A stretch of DNA of 64,000 nt from Terriglobia bacterium (GCA_020072785.1 JAIQGG010000002.1:744001-808000); one strand, 5' to 3'. Positions 6,544 through 17,131 are shown, numbered from the stretch's first letter. The notes: generated by a model from the sequence alone, not told the origin. Numbers and translations: made by a program.

Positions 6544-7539
6544 TCAGGGCAGGAAGGAGTGCATGACGTGGAAGAGGGCGGCGCCGAAGAGGGCGGCGCC
6601 AGGGATTGTGAGCACCCAGGCCCAGACGATGCGGCGGGTGACGCCCCAGCGCACCGCGGTGAGGCGGTGCGAGGCGCCGACGCCCACGATGGCGCCGGTG
6701 ATGGTGTGCGTGGTGCTCACCGGAATGCCGAAATGGGCGGTGACGCCGAGCGTCAGAGCGCCGGCGGCTTCGGCGGAAAATCCGCCGAAGGGGTTCAGCT
6801 TGGTGATGCGCTGGCCCATGGTCTTGATGACGCGCCAGCCGCCGGCCATGGTGCCGCCGGCCATCGCCAAGTGACAACAGATGATGACCCAGAAAGGCAC
6901 GGAGTAGGTCTTCATGAGGCCGCCGGCGACCAGGGCGGCGGTGATGATGCCCATGCCTTTCTGGGCGTCATTGGTGCCGTGGCCCAGGCTGTAGGCGGCG
7001 GCAGAGAAGAGCTGCAAGCGGCGGAACCAGCGGTCCACCTTGAGGGGGCGCTGGTGGCGGGCCAGCCAACTGGTGGCCACGCTGACCAGCAGGGCGATGA
7101 TCAGGCCGATGATGGGGGCGAGAAAGATGAACAGCACGGGCATGGTCCAGCCGTGGAGGACGAGGGCGCGGAAGCCGGCATTGGCGACGGCGGCGCCGCC
7201 GTAGCCGCCCATAAGGGCGTGGGAGGAACTGGTGGGCAGGCCGAGGGCCAGGGTAATCATGTTCCAGAGGATGGCGCCGATGAGCCCGGCGAGGAGCACG
7301 TGCTCGTTGACCATCTCGATGTGTACGAGGCCCTTGCCGATGGTCTTGGCCACGGCGGTGCCGAAGGCGAAGGCCGCGACGAAATTCCAGAAGGCGGCCC
7401 AGACCACGGCGCGGAAGGGGGTAAGCACGCGGGTGGAGACGACGGTGGCGATGGAGTTGGCGGCGTCATGCCAGCCGTTGGTGAACTCGAAGGCCAGGGT
7501 GAGAGCGATGATGATGCCGACGAGGCCCAGGCTACCCAC
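6544..7539 (-). CDS. pit: PiT-family inorganic phosphate transporter
   Basis: A 331-residue integral membrane protein with the duplicated PiT signature. The N-terminal copy is FEFTNGWHDAANSIATVVST (about residues 17-36), and the C-terminal copy includes GHGTNDAQKGMG and IPVSTTHTITGAIVGVG. It imports phosphate, usually as a metal-phosphate complex, with proton coupling. The start is a GTG at 7539. A DUF47 gene lies directly upstream on the same strand with a 76-bp gap, which is the usual partner arrangement. Length is typical of the compact bacterial PiT proteins that lack a long central loop. No Pho-box could be identified by eye. Confidence 0.95.
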   Translation of the reverse strand: MGSLGLVGIIIALTLAFEFTNGWHDAANSIATVVSTRVLTPFRAVVWAAFWNFVAAFAFGTAVAKTIGKGLVHIEMVNEHVLLAGLIGAILWNMITLALGLPTSSSHALMGGYGGAAVANAGFRALVLHGWTMPVLFIFLAPIIGLIIALLVSVATSWLARHQRPLKVDRWFRRLQLFSAAAYSLGHGTNDAQKGMGIITAALVAGGLMKTYSVPFWVIICCHLAMAGGTMAGGWRVIKTMGQRITKLNPFGGFSAEAAGALTLGVTAHFGIPVSTTHTITGAIVGVGASHRLTAVRWGVTRRIVWAWVLTIPGAALFGAALFHVMHSFLP

Positions 7540-7615
7540 GGTGCGGGACCTCGCGGAGCAGAGGCGGAGCGGCAGAAACGGAAATGGGTCGTGGCATAGC
7601 GGAGCTCGCTCCTGG

Positions 7616-8242
7616 TCAGGTGCTCTTCAGGGTGATGGTTTCGATGACGTTGGCGACGTCCTCGCACTTGTCCACGGCGGTCTCGATGACCTCGAAGATC
7701 TCCTTCCATTTGATGATCTGGACGGGATCTTTCTCTTCATCGAAGAGCTGGGCGATGAGCTTGCGGCAGAGGCGGTCGCTCTCGTTTTCCAGGCGGTTGA
7801 TCTCGATGCAGTGCTTGAGGACGAAGGCGGGCTTGTTCAGGGCGCGCACGGCGATGACCACCTCGGCGGTGGTGTCGAGCAGGATCTTGGCCAGCTCCTC
7901 GGTGCCGGGGCGAATGGCGGCCACGCGGTAGAGGACGAAGCGGCCGGCGGCGGCGTCGATGAGGTCGAGGACGTCGTCCAGCTTGGAGCACAACTCGTGG
8001 ATGTCTTCGCGGTCGAAGGGGGTGACGAAGGTCTGGTTGAGCTTGGTGAAGAGGGCGTGGGTGATTTCATCCCCGGCGTGCTCGATGGCCTTGATGTTGG
8101 TGGCCTGCTCGGGCACGGCGGTGTAGTGCGAAAGCATCTCGACCAGGGCCTTGGCTCCCCCATGGATGTTATCCGCTTGCTTTACAAAGAGATCGTAGAA
8201 ATCCTCTTGGCGTGGAAGAAAGCGCCGCAGAATGCCTGGCAT
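7616..8242 (-). CDS. DUF47 (PhoU-like) protein, partner of the PiT transporter
   Basis: A 208-residue all-helical protein of the DUF47/PhoU-like family (COG1392). It starts MPGILRRFLPRQEDFYDLF, a typical N-terminus, and carries the metal-binding style helices ExxxD in IKAIEHAGDEITHALF (about residues 50-65) and IETAVDKCEDVANVIETI near the end. Proteins of this family are encoded next to pit genes and are thought to modulate phosphate uptake. Here it is the first gene of a two-gene operon with pit. About 125 bp with no visible gene separate it from the groEL terminator. Confidence 0.92.
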   Translation of the reverse strand: MPGILRRFLPRQEDFYDLFVKQADNIHGGAKALVEMLSHYTAVPEQATNIKAIEHAGDEITHALFTKLNQTFVTPFDREDIHELCSKLDDVLDLIDAAAGRFVLYRVAAIRPGTEELAKILLDTTAEVVIAVRALNKPAFVLKHCIEINRLENESDRLCRKLIAQLFDEEKDPVQIIKWKEIFEVIETAVDKCEDVANVIETITLKST

Positions 8243-8368
8243 AAGTTCGGACTCCCCCGTCTGGAATCAGGATGAGGCAGAAAGACTATAGCGGAGCACA
8301 GGGCGGGAGGCAAGGAAGCGGGGGGCGCGAGTGGGGAGGCGGGACTTGTGACGCGCCAGCAAAAGTGA

Positions 8369-8400
8369 AAAGGGCGCCCCGGTGGTCCGGGACGCCCTTT
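8369..8400 (-). terminator. Rho-independent terminator of groES-groEL
   Basis: An inverted repeat with 14-bp arms (8369-8382 and 8387-8400, loop TGGT) and one mismatched pair. On the minus strand the 3' arm is followed by TTTT-CAC-TTTT. It lies 28 bp after the groEL stop codon. Confidence 0.85.
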
Positions 8401-8428
8401 GTGTACATGGGGTTAGTTAGGGAGCGGT

Positions 8429-10087
<1,659 letters not shown>

Positions 10088-10123
10088 TCAAAACCGTTTC
10101 TTGCATTGGGATGAAAACGAAAG

Positions 10124-10441
10124 CTACCTCTTCGACGCAGCCTTGGCTGCGCCGCTGAGCTTCGCCAGGATCTCGTCCTCGCGCAGGATCAGGTACTCTT
10201 CGTCCTCGATCTTGATCTCCGTGCCGCTGTACTTGCCGAAAAGAACGCGATCGCCCGCCTTCACATCCAGCGGGATCAATTCGCCCTTCTCGCGGCGGCC
10301 GGAGCCGGCTGCGATGACTTCACCTTCTTGGGGCTTCTCTTTGGCCGTGTCCGGGATGATGATGCCGCCCTTGACGGACTCTTTTTCTTCAATGCGCTTC
10401 ACAATCACACGATCGTGGAGCGGTGTCAGATTGACTGCCAT
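10124..10441 (-). CDS. groS: Co-chaperonin GroES (Hsp10)
   Basis: A 105-residue co-chaperonin, the lid of the GroEL chamber. It shows [38 protein letters not shown], which includes the mobile loop, and ends with the beta-hairpin region [24 protein letters not shown] chose ATG 10441: GGAGGA lies nine nucleotides upstream of it, whereas the in-frame ATG at 10450 directly abuts that Shine-Dalgarno. It has a short basic tail AAKAASKR. It is the first gene of groES-groEL, with the CIRCE operator 58 bp upstream. Confidence 0.97.
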   Translation of the reverse strand: MAVNLTPLHDRVIVKRIEEKESVKGGIIIPDTAKEKPQEGEVIAAGSGRREKGELIPLDVKAGDRVLFGKYSGTEIKIEDEEYLILREDEILAKLSGAAKAASKR

Positions 10442-10498
10442 CGTGCACATTCCTCCATAAGCGGATCTAAAACCGGGATTTGAGCGGGAGGAAAGAGA

Positions 10499-10525
10499 TT
10501 AGCACTCCTCCCAGTCGAGTGCTAA
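10499..10525. promoter_or_regulatory. CIRCE operator (HrcA binding site)
   Basis: A perfect match to the CIRCE consensus TTAGCACTC-N9-GAGTGCTAA. It overlaps the -10 box of the groES promoter. HrcA bound here is known to repress groESL until heat or misfolded protein titrates GroEL. hrcA itself is not in the window. Confidence 0.98.
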
Positions 10526-10552
10526 TATAGGCACAATGTCCTTGCAAGTCAA
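10524..10552 (-). promoter_or_regulatory. Sigma70-type promoter of groES-groEL
   Basis: On the minus strand TTGACT (10552-10547) is separated by 17 nt from TATATT (10529-10524). Spacing is ideal and both boxes are near consensus. The CIRCE operator begins within the -10 box and covers the expected start point. Confidence 0.88.
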
Positions 10553-10639
10553 GTCCTTAGCGGACACCCGGAGTGCTTGCCGGTCCCGCGCTTTCAGGGC
10601 AATGCATTACTAAACTTCATAAATAGAATGACTTAAATG

Positions 10640-10659
10640 GTGCAAGGAAAATCTTGCAC
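10640..10659. promoter_or_regulatory. Palindrome between groESL promoter and the two-component operon
   Basis: A perfect inverted repeat GTGCAAG-N6-CTTGCAC in an AT-richer pocket of the intergenic region 10553-10810. It has no T-tract and no adjacent stop codon, so a protein-binding operator is more likely than a terminator. The regulator is unknown; the NtrC-type regulator encoded at 12850 is one candidate. Confidence 0.4.
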
Positions 10660-10718
10660 TTGGGCGTTGTCGTGCACTCTTTCCCGGCGTAGAATCCGGC
10701 TGATCCTTGTATCGTGGC

Positions 10719-10787
10719 GACCGCCAAGCGGTCAGCTATTTCTGTGACCGCGAAGCGGTCAGCTATCTTTGTGACCGCAAAGCGGTC
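10719..10787. repeat. Three tandem GACCGC-NNN-GCGGTC palindromes, 27-bp period
   Basis: Palindromes at 10719-10733, 10746-10760 and 10773-10787, exactly 27 bp apart, with spacers CAA, GAA and AAA. The same palindrome occurs singly at 22906 and 45099 and doubled, again 27 bp apart, at 56694-56735. It ends 24 bp before the sensor kinase start codon. Confidence 0.9.
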
Positions 10788-10810
10788 AACATGCCCCGCG
10801 CGGGAGAGCG

Positions 10811-12853
10811 ATGCATCTCTTGCCCTACATCCGCCTGATCGGCTTCACGGCTGGAACGCTCCTGCCGCTGTTTTGGATGGTGGTGATTCTGGGCCACCGC
10901 CGGCAGCGCAACTTCGAGCGCGTGCTGTTCTTCCTGTGCCTGGCGCTGCTGGCCTTTTACGGCGGCTCGCTGCTAGCTCTGAATGCGCAGATTCATTATG
11001 CGGAGCCGCCAGCGGCGCTGCTGGCTTTCGCCGTGACCCTGCTCAGCGCGGGACTGTGTTTCCTGCCGCCGCTTCTCATCCACCTGCATGCCGAATACGC
11101 GGGGACCCAGGGGGTGCCGCTGCAACTGACGAAGAAGCGGTTGCGGCTGTTCCTGACGTATCTTCCGGGGCTGTATTTCGCGGTGCAGACCTACCCGCGG
11201 CTGACCGCGGGCTACGGCTTCGGACTTCTGGAACCGGGGAACGGCCTGGGCAGGGTATACAGTTTCTGGCTCGGGGTTAGCCTGCTGTTCTGCACAGGGC
11301 TGGAACTGCGCCTGGCGGAGGCCGCCGGATTTCCGCCCGTGCGCGCATTTCACCGCTTTCTCGCCGGGCTGCTGGGGATGGGCGCCGCGCTGGTCTTCTC
11401 CCTGCACGTTTTCCAGTGGCCCGCGAATCAGGCCCTGGCCGGGGCGCTGAACACGGCGCTGCTGCTGCTGCCGATTTTGCCGCTGGCGGTGTTGATCTAC
11501 CTGGTGCAGCGTTACAACTTCCTGGAAATCGGGCAGCAGAAGAACCTGCTGTACGCCGTCTCGGCAACGTTTCTGGCGCTGCTCTACCTGAGCCTGGTGC
11601 GGCGGGTAAGCGGGTGGCTGGAGCCCATCCTGCCGCCGGAGGCCACCGCCGCGGTGCTGCTGTTTATGCTGGTGATCTTCGTAGAGCCGCTGCAGCGAGT
11701 GCTCGGCGGCCGCTTGCGCGACACGCTGCACCAGGAAATGGACCGTCTGCAGCGGCTCACCGCGGAGATTCAGCAGGAAGCCCGGCAAGGCGACCTCGCC
11801 GCGCTGATCCGCTTTATCGAGCAGCGCGTCAAGGAGGCTTTTGAGGTGGAGTCGGTGCGCCTGGAACTGACGGGGAGCAGCCACGGCGCGGGGTTCACGG
11901 CGGAGCAAGCGCCGGAGGCGCCCGAGCCTGCGGTGCTGCCCTTTGCGCAGCGCGAGTTTGCCATCCGCCAGGGCGAAGAAGTATTCGGCTACCTGCATGC
12001 GCAGCCGCACGGCGCCGCGCTCTCCGGAGAGACTTGCGCGGCGCTGGAATTTCTGTGCGAACAGCTGCCGGGGGCGCTGGACCTGTGCCGGTTGATCGAA
12101 GAAAAGCTGCGGCTGGAGCGGGAACTGGCGGAACGCGAGCGGCTGGCGCTGGTGGGGCAGATGGCCGCCAGCATCTCGCACAACCTGAAAAACCCGCTGG
12201 GCTCGATCAAGACCATCCTGCAGGTGCAGCTGGAAAGCCCAGAGCTGCCGGAGAAGCTGCGCGGGGAGACGCGCCTGGTGCTCGAGGAGGTGGGGCGGCT
12301 CTCGGCGAAACTGAGCCAGTTGCTGCAGTTCAGCCGGCCGGCGGTGCGCGGCCAGCGTTTGACGGCGAGCTGCGACGCCCGTTCGGTGGGCGAGGAAGTC
12401 GCGAGCGTCCTGCGGCACGAGGCCGAAGGCCGCGGCGTCGCCCTGGAGACGAGTTTCCCGGAGGGGCCGCTGGAGGTGACCGCGAGCCGCGATGCGCTGA
12501 GCGACGTACTTTCCAACCTGCTGGTGAACGCGCTGGAAGCGGCGCCGAAGGGCGGGCACGTGGCGCTGCGCCTGACCGCGGAGAACGGCCATGCGGTGCT
12601 GAGCGTGGAGGACGACGGCCCGGGCATCCCGGCGGTGCTGCGCAGCCGCGTGCTGCAGCCTTTTTTTACCACCAAGGCGCACGGCACGGGGCTGGGCCTG
12701 GCGATCGTCTCGCGGCGGGTGGCGGAATCGGGGGGGCGGCTGGAGTGGGAGAGTCCCGCGGCGAACGGGCGCGGCACGCGGTTTCGCGTGACGCTGCCGC
12801 TGGCGCAGGAAGAAGCGGGGAAATCCACAGCGGGGAACCGGGGGAAGCCATGA
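10811..12853 (+). CDS. Membrane sensor histidine kinase
   Basis: A 680-residue kinase. Residues 1-300 hold about eight membrane helices, including the region PLFWMVVILGHRR and LPPEATAAVLLFMLVIFV. A cytoplasmic GAF-like segment follows (about 310-430). The HisKA domain has MAASISHNLKNPLGS with the phospho-acceptor His457. The ATPase domain shows the N-box LSNLLVNALEAA (about 568), DDGPGIP (about 608) and TGLGLAIVSR (about 632). The stop codon overlaps the start of the response regulator gene (ATGA), so the two are translated together. The stimulus is unknown. The integral N-terminus suggests sensing in or at the membrane, and the overall plan resembles PrsK-type kinases. Confidence 0.93.
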   Translation: MHLLPYIRLIGFTAGTLLPLFWMVVILGHRRQRNFERVLFFLCLALLAFYGGSLLALNAQIHYAEPPAALLAFAVTLLSAGLCFLPPLLIHLHAEYAGTQGVPLQLTKKRLRLFLTYLPGLYFAVQTYPRLTAGYGFGLLEPGNGLGRVYSFWLGVSLLFCTGLELRLAEAAGFPPVRAFHRFLAGLLGMGAALVFSLHVFQWPANQALAGALNTALLLLPILPLAVLIYLVQRYNFLEIGQQKNLLYAVSATFLALLYLSLVRRVSGWLEPILPPEATAAVLLFMLVIFVEPLQRVLGGRLRDTLHQEMDRLQRLTAEIQQEARQGDLAALIRFIEQRVKEAFEVESVRLELTGSSHGAGFTAEQAPEAPEPAVLPFAQREFAIRQGEEVFGYLHAQPHGAALSGETCAALEFLCEQLPGALDLCRLIEEKLRLERELAERERLALVGQMAASISHNLKNPLGSIKTILQVQLESPELPEKLRGETRLVLEEVGRLSAKLSQLLQFSRPAVRGQRLTASCDARSVGEEVASVLRHEAEGRGVALETSFPEGPLEVTASRDALSDVLSNLLVNALEAAPKGGHVALRLTAENGHAVLSVEDDGPGIPAVLRSRVLQPFFTTKAHGTGLGLAIVSRRVAESGGRLEWESPAANGRGTRFRVTLPLAQEEAGKSTAGNRGKP

Positions 12854-14259
12854 AGACGATTCTCATCGTGGACGACGAACCGGCGGCGCGCTACGGGTTG
12901 CGGCGGGCGCTGGAAAGCAGCTACCGCATCGCGGAGGCCGATTCCGTGGAAGCGGCGCGCGCGGCGCTGCCGCGGGAGAAGCCCGATCTGATTCTGCTCG
13001 ATGCGATTTTGCCGGGAGAAGACGGTCTGTCGTTTCTGCGCTGGCTGCGCGAGCAGGGCAGCGAAGTGCCGGTGTTGATGGTGTCCGCGCTGGACACGGC
13101 CAGGACCGCGGTGGAAGCGCTGCGGCTGGGCGCGGCGGACTATTTGGTGAAAGGCTTCGAGCTGGACGAACTGCGGCAGCGCGTGGCCAACCTGCTCAAG
13201 CTCTGCTCGCTGGAGCAGGAAAATGCGCGGCTGCGCCAGCAACTGGCCGGCGAAGGGCAGTTCGGGCCGATGCTGGGGCGCGCGGCGGAGATGCGCCGGG
13301 CCTTCGAGGTGGCCGACCGCGTGGCGCCCACCGACTCCACGGTGCTGATCCTGGGGGAGAGCGGCACGGGCAAGGACCTGCTGGCGCAGGAGATTCACAA
13401 CCGTTCGCCGCGCGCGGGCCGGCCGTTCGTGGCGGTGAACTGCGCGGCGCTGCCGGAAACGCTGATCGAATCGGAGCTGTTCGGCTACGAGCGCGGGGCG
13501 TTCACCGGAGCGGCGCAGCAGAAGAAGGGCAAATTCGAGCAGGCCACGGGGGGCACGCTGTTTCTGGACGAGATCGGGGACATGAATCCGGTGACGCAGG
13601 CCAAGGTGCTGCGCGCGTTGGAAAACCGCACTATCGAGCGGCTCGGAGGAACGCAGGCCATTGCGGTGGACGTGCGCGTGATCAGCGCGACGCACCGCGA
13701 CCTGCCGGCGGAGATTCGCGCCGGGAAATTCCGCGAAGACCTGTTCTACCGGCTGCGCGTGGTGGCCGTGGAGCTGCCGCCGCTGCGCGCGCACAAGGAA
13801 GACATTCCGCTGCTGGCGGAGTCCTTTCTGCGGCTGCACGCGGCGCGGCTGGGGCGCGGCGCGCAGCTGACGCGCGAGGCGCTGGCCGCGCTGGAGCGCT
13901 ACGACTGGCCCGGCAACGTCCGCGAACTGAAGAACGCGCTGGAGCGCAGCCTGGTGTTGTGCCGCGGCGCGGAAATTGCCGTGGACGACCTGCCCGGGGA
14001 GATCGTGCGCGGCGAGCCGCTCACCGCGAAACCCGGCGGGGGCGCCGGGGAGGCCGGCTTGGGGGAGACGGATTTCCGGGAAGCCAAGCGCAAGTTCGAG
14101 ATCGCCTATCTGACGCGGCAGCTGGCGGAGCGCAGGTGGAACGTGTCGCGCACGGCGGCGGCCATCGGGCTGCATCGCCAGAGCCTGCAGGAAAAGCTGC
14201 GCGAGCTGGGCATCCGGCGCCCCGGGCACGAGGCTGCCGACGCGGGGGAAGAGGAGTAG
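12850..14259 (+). CDS. NtrC-family sigma54-dependent response regulator
   Basis: A 469-residue regulator with three domains. The receiver (1-120) has the acidic pair in IVDDE and phospho-acceptor Asp51 in [10 protein letters not shown]. The AAA+ domain (about 140-375) has Walker A GESGTGKD (169-176), the sigma54-contacting GAFTGA loop (216-221) and Walker [12 protein letters not shown]. The C-terminal Fis-type helix-turn-helix includes [20 protein letters not shown]. It is the cognate partner of the kinase at 10811 by 4-bp overlap. It activates sigma54 promoters. I found no good -24/-12 element in the adjacent intergenic region, so its targets are probably elsewhere. Confidence 0.95.
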   Translation: MKTILIVDDEPAARYGLRRALESSYRIAEADSVEAARAALPREKPDLILLDAILPGEDGLSFLRWLREQGSEVPVLMVSALDTARTAVEALRLGAADYLVKGFELDELRQRVANLLKLCSLEQENARLRQQLAGEGQFGPMLGRAAEMRRAFEVADRVAPTDSTVLILGESGTGKDLLAQEIHNRSPRAGRPFVAVNCAALPETLIESELFGYERGAFTGAAQQKKGKFEQATGGTLFLDEIGDMNPVTQAKVLRALENRTIERLGGTQAIAVDVRVISATHRDLPAEIRAGKFREDLFYRLRVVAVELPPLRAHKEDIPLLAESFLRLHAARLGRGAQLTREALAALERYDWPGNVRELKNALERSLVLCRGAEIAVDDLPGEIVRGEPLTAKPGGGAGEAGLGETDFREAKRKFEIAYLTRQLAERRWNVSRTAAAIGLHRQSLQEKLRELGIRRPGHEAADAGEEE

Positions 14260-14265
14260 GCGGAC

Positions 14266-14907
14266 GTGAGCGGTGAGGCAAAGTTTGCTGCGGCGGCGCT
14301 GGCCGGCTACGTCCTGGCCGGCGGGGGCAGCACGCGCTTTGGCAGCGATAAAGCGCTGGCCAAGCTGGAGGGCCAGCCCCTGCTGCTGCGCATGACGGCG
14401 CTGGTCGAGAAAGTGGCGGGAGCGGCGTCGGTGGTGGCGCCGGCGGAGCGCTACGCGGGGCTGGGGGTGCGCATCGTGGCGGACCGCTGGCCCGGCGCGG
14501 GGCCGCTCGGGGGGATCGCCACGGCGCTGCTGCATGCCGCGGAGACGCTGCCCGGCTGCGAGTGGAACCTGGTGCTCGGCTGCGATCTGCCGTTTCTGAG
14601 CGGGGAGTGGCTGAGCTATCTCGTGGACTATGCGCGCAAGAGCGGCGCGCAGGCGGTCCTGCCGGTTTCCGCCGAAGGCCCCGAACCGCTGTGCGCCTGC
14701 TACCGCACGGACGCCGGGCCGGCGCTGGCGGCGCTGCTGGAGGGCGGGGTGCGCAAGATCATGGCCGCGCTCGAACGCGTGCGGATGGAAGTCCTTGACG
14801 AGGGGCACTGGAAACGGTTTGATAGCGCGGGGCGTTTGTTCCTGAACATGAATACGGCCGCGGAGTACGCGCGCATCCGCGCCGGAGGGGAAGAGAACAA
14901 GCCGTGA
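14266..14907 (+). CDS. mobA: Molybdenum cofactor guanylyltransferase
   Basis: A 213-residue NTP-transferase fold protein. The nucleotide-binding motif LAGGGSTRFGSDKALAKLEG (about residues 16-35) is the MobA signature, and GPLGGI and LGCDLPFL, with the metal-binding Asp, follow. MobA attaches GMP to molybdopterin to give the bis-MGD cofactor. The start is GTG 14266, six bases after the regulator stop. It overlaps the ABC ATPase gene by 4 bp. No other molybdenum cofactor gene is present here, so the location looks like operon hitch-hiking rather than pathway clustering. Confidence 0.9.
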   Translation: MSGEAKFAAAALAGYVLAGGGSTRFGSDKALAKLEGQPLLLRMTALVEKVAGAASVVAPAERYAGLGVRIVADRWPGAGPLGGIATALLHAAETLPGCEWNLVLGCDLPFLSGEWLSYLVDYARKSGAQAVLPVSAEGPEPLCACYRTDAGPALAALLEGGVRKIMAALERVRMEVLDEGHWKRFDSAGRLFLNMNTAAEYARIRAGGEENKP

Positions 14908-15668
14908 GCGAGGTCTTCTTCGAGTTCCGCGACGTCTGCAAATCGTTCGACGACCATCTGGTGCTGGACCATGTGAGCTTCACGGTGCGGCGCGGGGAGA
15001 CCTGCGTGATCATGGGGCGCAGCGGCGTCGGCAAATCGGTCGCGCTGAAGCACATCATGGGCTTTCTGCACGGCGATTCCGGGCAGATCCTGGTGGACGG
15101 CGAAGACGTGACGCAATTTTCCGAAGAGGAATTCATGCGCGTGCGCTCCAAGGTGACCATGGTCTTTCAGTCCGGCGCGCTTTTCGATTCGCTGACCGTC
15201 GGCGAAAACATCGCTTTTCCGCTGGCCAGCAAGAAAGAGCTGGACGACGAAGCCATCGAAGCGCGCGTGCAGGAACTGGCGGAGATGCTGGAGGTCGCCG
15301 ACGTGCTCGACAAGCTGCCCTCGGAGCTTTCCACGGGCACGAAGCGCGCCGTGGCCATGGCCCGCGCGCTGGCGCAGGATCCCGAGGCGATACTCTACGA
15401 CGAGCCGACCACCATGGTGGACCCCATCATGGTTTCGCACATGAGCGACCTGATCCTGCGGCTCAAGGAGCGCTTCCACAAGACTTCCATCGTGGTGACC
15501 CACGACACGCACCTGGCGAAGAAGCTCGCCGACCGGGTGGTCTTCCTGCAGGAAGGCCGGGTCTCCTTTTTCGGCCCGTGGGAAGAGTTCGAAGGCTCCC
15601 CGGACGCGTTTCTCCGCAATTTCCGCATGCAGGACGAACTGATCCCCGCACTGGACGTGACCGTGTGA
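14904..15668 (+). CDS. ABC transporter ATP-binding protein, MlaF/Ttg2A-like
   Basis: A 254-residue ATPase. Walker A is GRSGVGKS (about residues 38-45), followed by Q-loop VFQSGALFDSLTVGENIAFPL, Walker B ILYDEPTTMVDP and the H-loop VVTHD. The FQSGALFDSLTVGENI segment is typical of MlaF/Ttg2A, the ATPase of retrograde phospholipid transport. The ABC signature reads LSTGTKRAVAMARAL instead of LSGGM, an unusual replacement of the first glycine. No MlaE permease or MlaD substrate protein is encoded nearby. It starts with GTG 14904 and overlaps both neighbours by 4 bp. Confidence 0.88.
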   Translation: MSEVFFEFRDVCKSFDDHLVLDHVSFTVRRGETCVIMGRSGVGKSVALKHIMGFLHGDSGQILVDGEDVTQFSEEEFMRVRSKVTMVFQSGALFDSLTVGENIAFPLASKKELDDEAIEARVQELAEMLEVADVLDKLPSELSTGTKRAVAMARALAQDPEAILYDEPTTMVDPIMVSHMSDLILRLKERFHKTSIVVTHDTHLAKKLADRVVFLQEGRVSFFGPWEEFEGSPDAFLRNFRMQDELIPALDVTV

Positions 15669-17113
15669 GCCATCCAGCCTCCACCACCGGGGAAGCGGCG
15701 CCGCAACTGCGCCGCACGATGGGCTTCTGGGACGTGCTGCTGTTCAATATTGCGGCGGTGCTGGGGCCGCGCTGGATTGCGGCCGCGGCCCACAACGGCG
15801 CCTCCTCGATCAGCCTGTGGGTCATCGCCGCGCTCTTCTTTTTCGTGCCCACGGCGCTGGTCATCACCGAGTTGTCCACGCGCTTTCCGCACGAGGGCGG
15901 GCTGTACGTCTGGTCCAAGGAAGCGTTCGGGGATTTCCACGGCTTTGTGGCCGGCTGGACCTACTGGGTCTATACGTTTTTCTATTTTCCGGGGCTGCTG
16001 CTGGCGAGCGCGGCGATGGCCGCGTACGTGGGCGGAAATTCCTTTGGGTACCTGGCGCAGAGCCGCACATTTCTTCTGTGGGGCTCCTTCGTGCTGCTGT
16101 TTGTGGCGGTGGCGCTGAACCTGATAGGGCTGAATATCGGCAAATGGCTGCAGAACGCCGGCGGCGTGGGCACCTATCTGCCGCTGCTGCTGCTGGTGCT
16201 GACCGCGATTGTGGTGCGGTGGCGCCACGGGTCGGTCACGCATTTCACCATGCACAACATTCTGCCGGTGTGGAACTGGGATACGGTGAACTTCTGGTCG
16301 CAGATCGCCTTTGCGTTTACGGGGCTGGAGCTGGTCTCGGCAATGAGCGACGAGATCCGCGAACCGCGGCGCACGCTGGCCCGCGCCATTCTGGGCTCGG
16401 GAGTGCTCATCGCCGGGATTTACATTGCGGCCACTGTCGCCCTGCTGATGCTCCTGCAGGATATGCAGGTGGACGCGAAATCCGGGGTGTTCCAGGCGCT
16501 GGCGGTCGGCACCGGGATCCTGAAGGTGGGGATCGTGGGCATGTTTGCGGCGCTGCTGGCGGCGGTGGGAAATGCGGGCGGCATCGGCACGACGGTGGCC
16601 GGGGTTTCGCGCGTGCCGTTTGTGGTGGGCGTGGACCGCTATCTGCCTTCCGCGTTCGGAAAGATTCACCCGCGCTGGCGGACGCCCTATATCGCGATCC
16701 TGGTGCAGGCGGGAATTACGGGACTCGTGCTGCTGCTGAGCCAGATCAATGAGACGGCGAACAGTTCCTATCAGATTCTGGTGGATGCCGCGGTGATCCT
16801 GTACTTCATTCCGTTTCTGTACATGTACGCGGCAGTGATCAAGCTGGCGGCGCGCAAAGACCGCGGGGAGAACGAGCACCATGTGCTGGTGCCCGGCGGG
16901 AAGTTCGGGGTGTGGCTGTGCGGCGGGCTGGGCTTTACGGTGACGCTGGCGAGCATCCTGTTTTCGATGATTCCGCCGGGCGAAACGACGAACAAGCTGC
17001 TCTTCGAAGTGAAGCTGCTGGGCGGCTCGGCCATTGCCGTGGGGATCGGCCTGGCGCTGTACTGGCGCGGGGCGCGGGCGAAGAAACGGGAAGAAGCGAC
17101 TGGCGGCTCGTGA
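15665..17113 (+). CDS. APC-superfamily amino acid permease
   Basis: A 482-residue membrane protein with about twelve helices. The N-terminal MGFWDVLLFNIAAVLGPRW, ELSTRFPHEGGLYVWSKEAFG and the central AFTGLELVSAMSDEIREPRRTLARAIL are hallmarks of the APC amino-acid/polyamine permease family. I chose GTG 15665, which overlaps the ATPase stop by 4 bp; an upstream in-frame start at 15578 would lie inside the preceding gene. The substrate cannot be read from sequence. It closes a five-gene plus-strand run and faces the ribE gene, only 18 bp away, on the other strand. Confidence 0.9.
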   Translation: MSHPASTTGEAAPQLRRTMGFWDVLLFNIAAVLGPRWIAAAAHNGASSISLWVIAALFFFVPTALVITELSTRFPHEGGLYVWSKEAFGDFHGFVAGWTYWVYTFFYFPGLLLASAAMAAYVGGNSFGYLAQSRTFLLWGSFVLLFVAVALNLIGLNIGKWLQNAGGVGTYLPLLLLVLTAIVVRWRHGSVTHFTMHNILPVWNWDTVNFWSQIAFAFTGLELVSAMSDEIREPRRTLARAILGSGVLIAGIYIAATVALLMLLQDMQVDAKSGVFQALAVGTGILKVGIVGMFAALLAAVGNAGGIGTTVAGVSRVPFVVGVDRYLPSAFGKIHPRWRTPYIAILVQAGITGLVLLLSQINETANSSYQILVDAAVILYFIPFLYMYAAVIKLAARKDRGENEHHVLVPGGKFGVWLCGGLGFTVTLASILFSMIPPGETTNKLLFEVKLLGGSAIAVGIGLALYWRGARAKKREEATGGS

Positions 17114-17131
17114 AGAGAGCCGGTCGAATCT

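Noticed and set aside
10640-10659. Sigma54 promoter in front of the two-component operon
   Set aside because: TGG and TGC are present, but the distance between GG and GC is 15 rather than 10 nt, so the element is a palindrome and not a -24/-12 promoter.
10719-10787. CRISPR array
   Set aside because: Only three units with 12-bp spacers that are themselves similar; no cas genes. It is a tandem palindromic repeat.
11989-14808. A 939-codon open frame on the minus strand
   Set aside because: It lies opposite the kinase, regulator and mobA genes, which have clear motifs. Its product is Arg/Gln/His-rich, typical of antisense frames in high-GC DNA.
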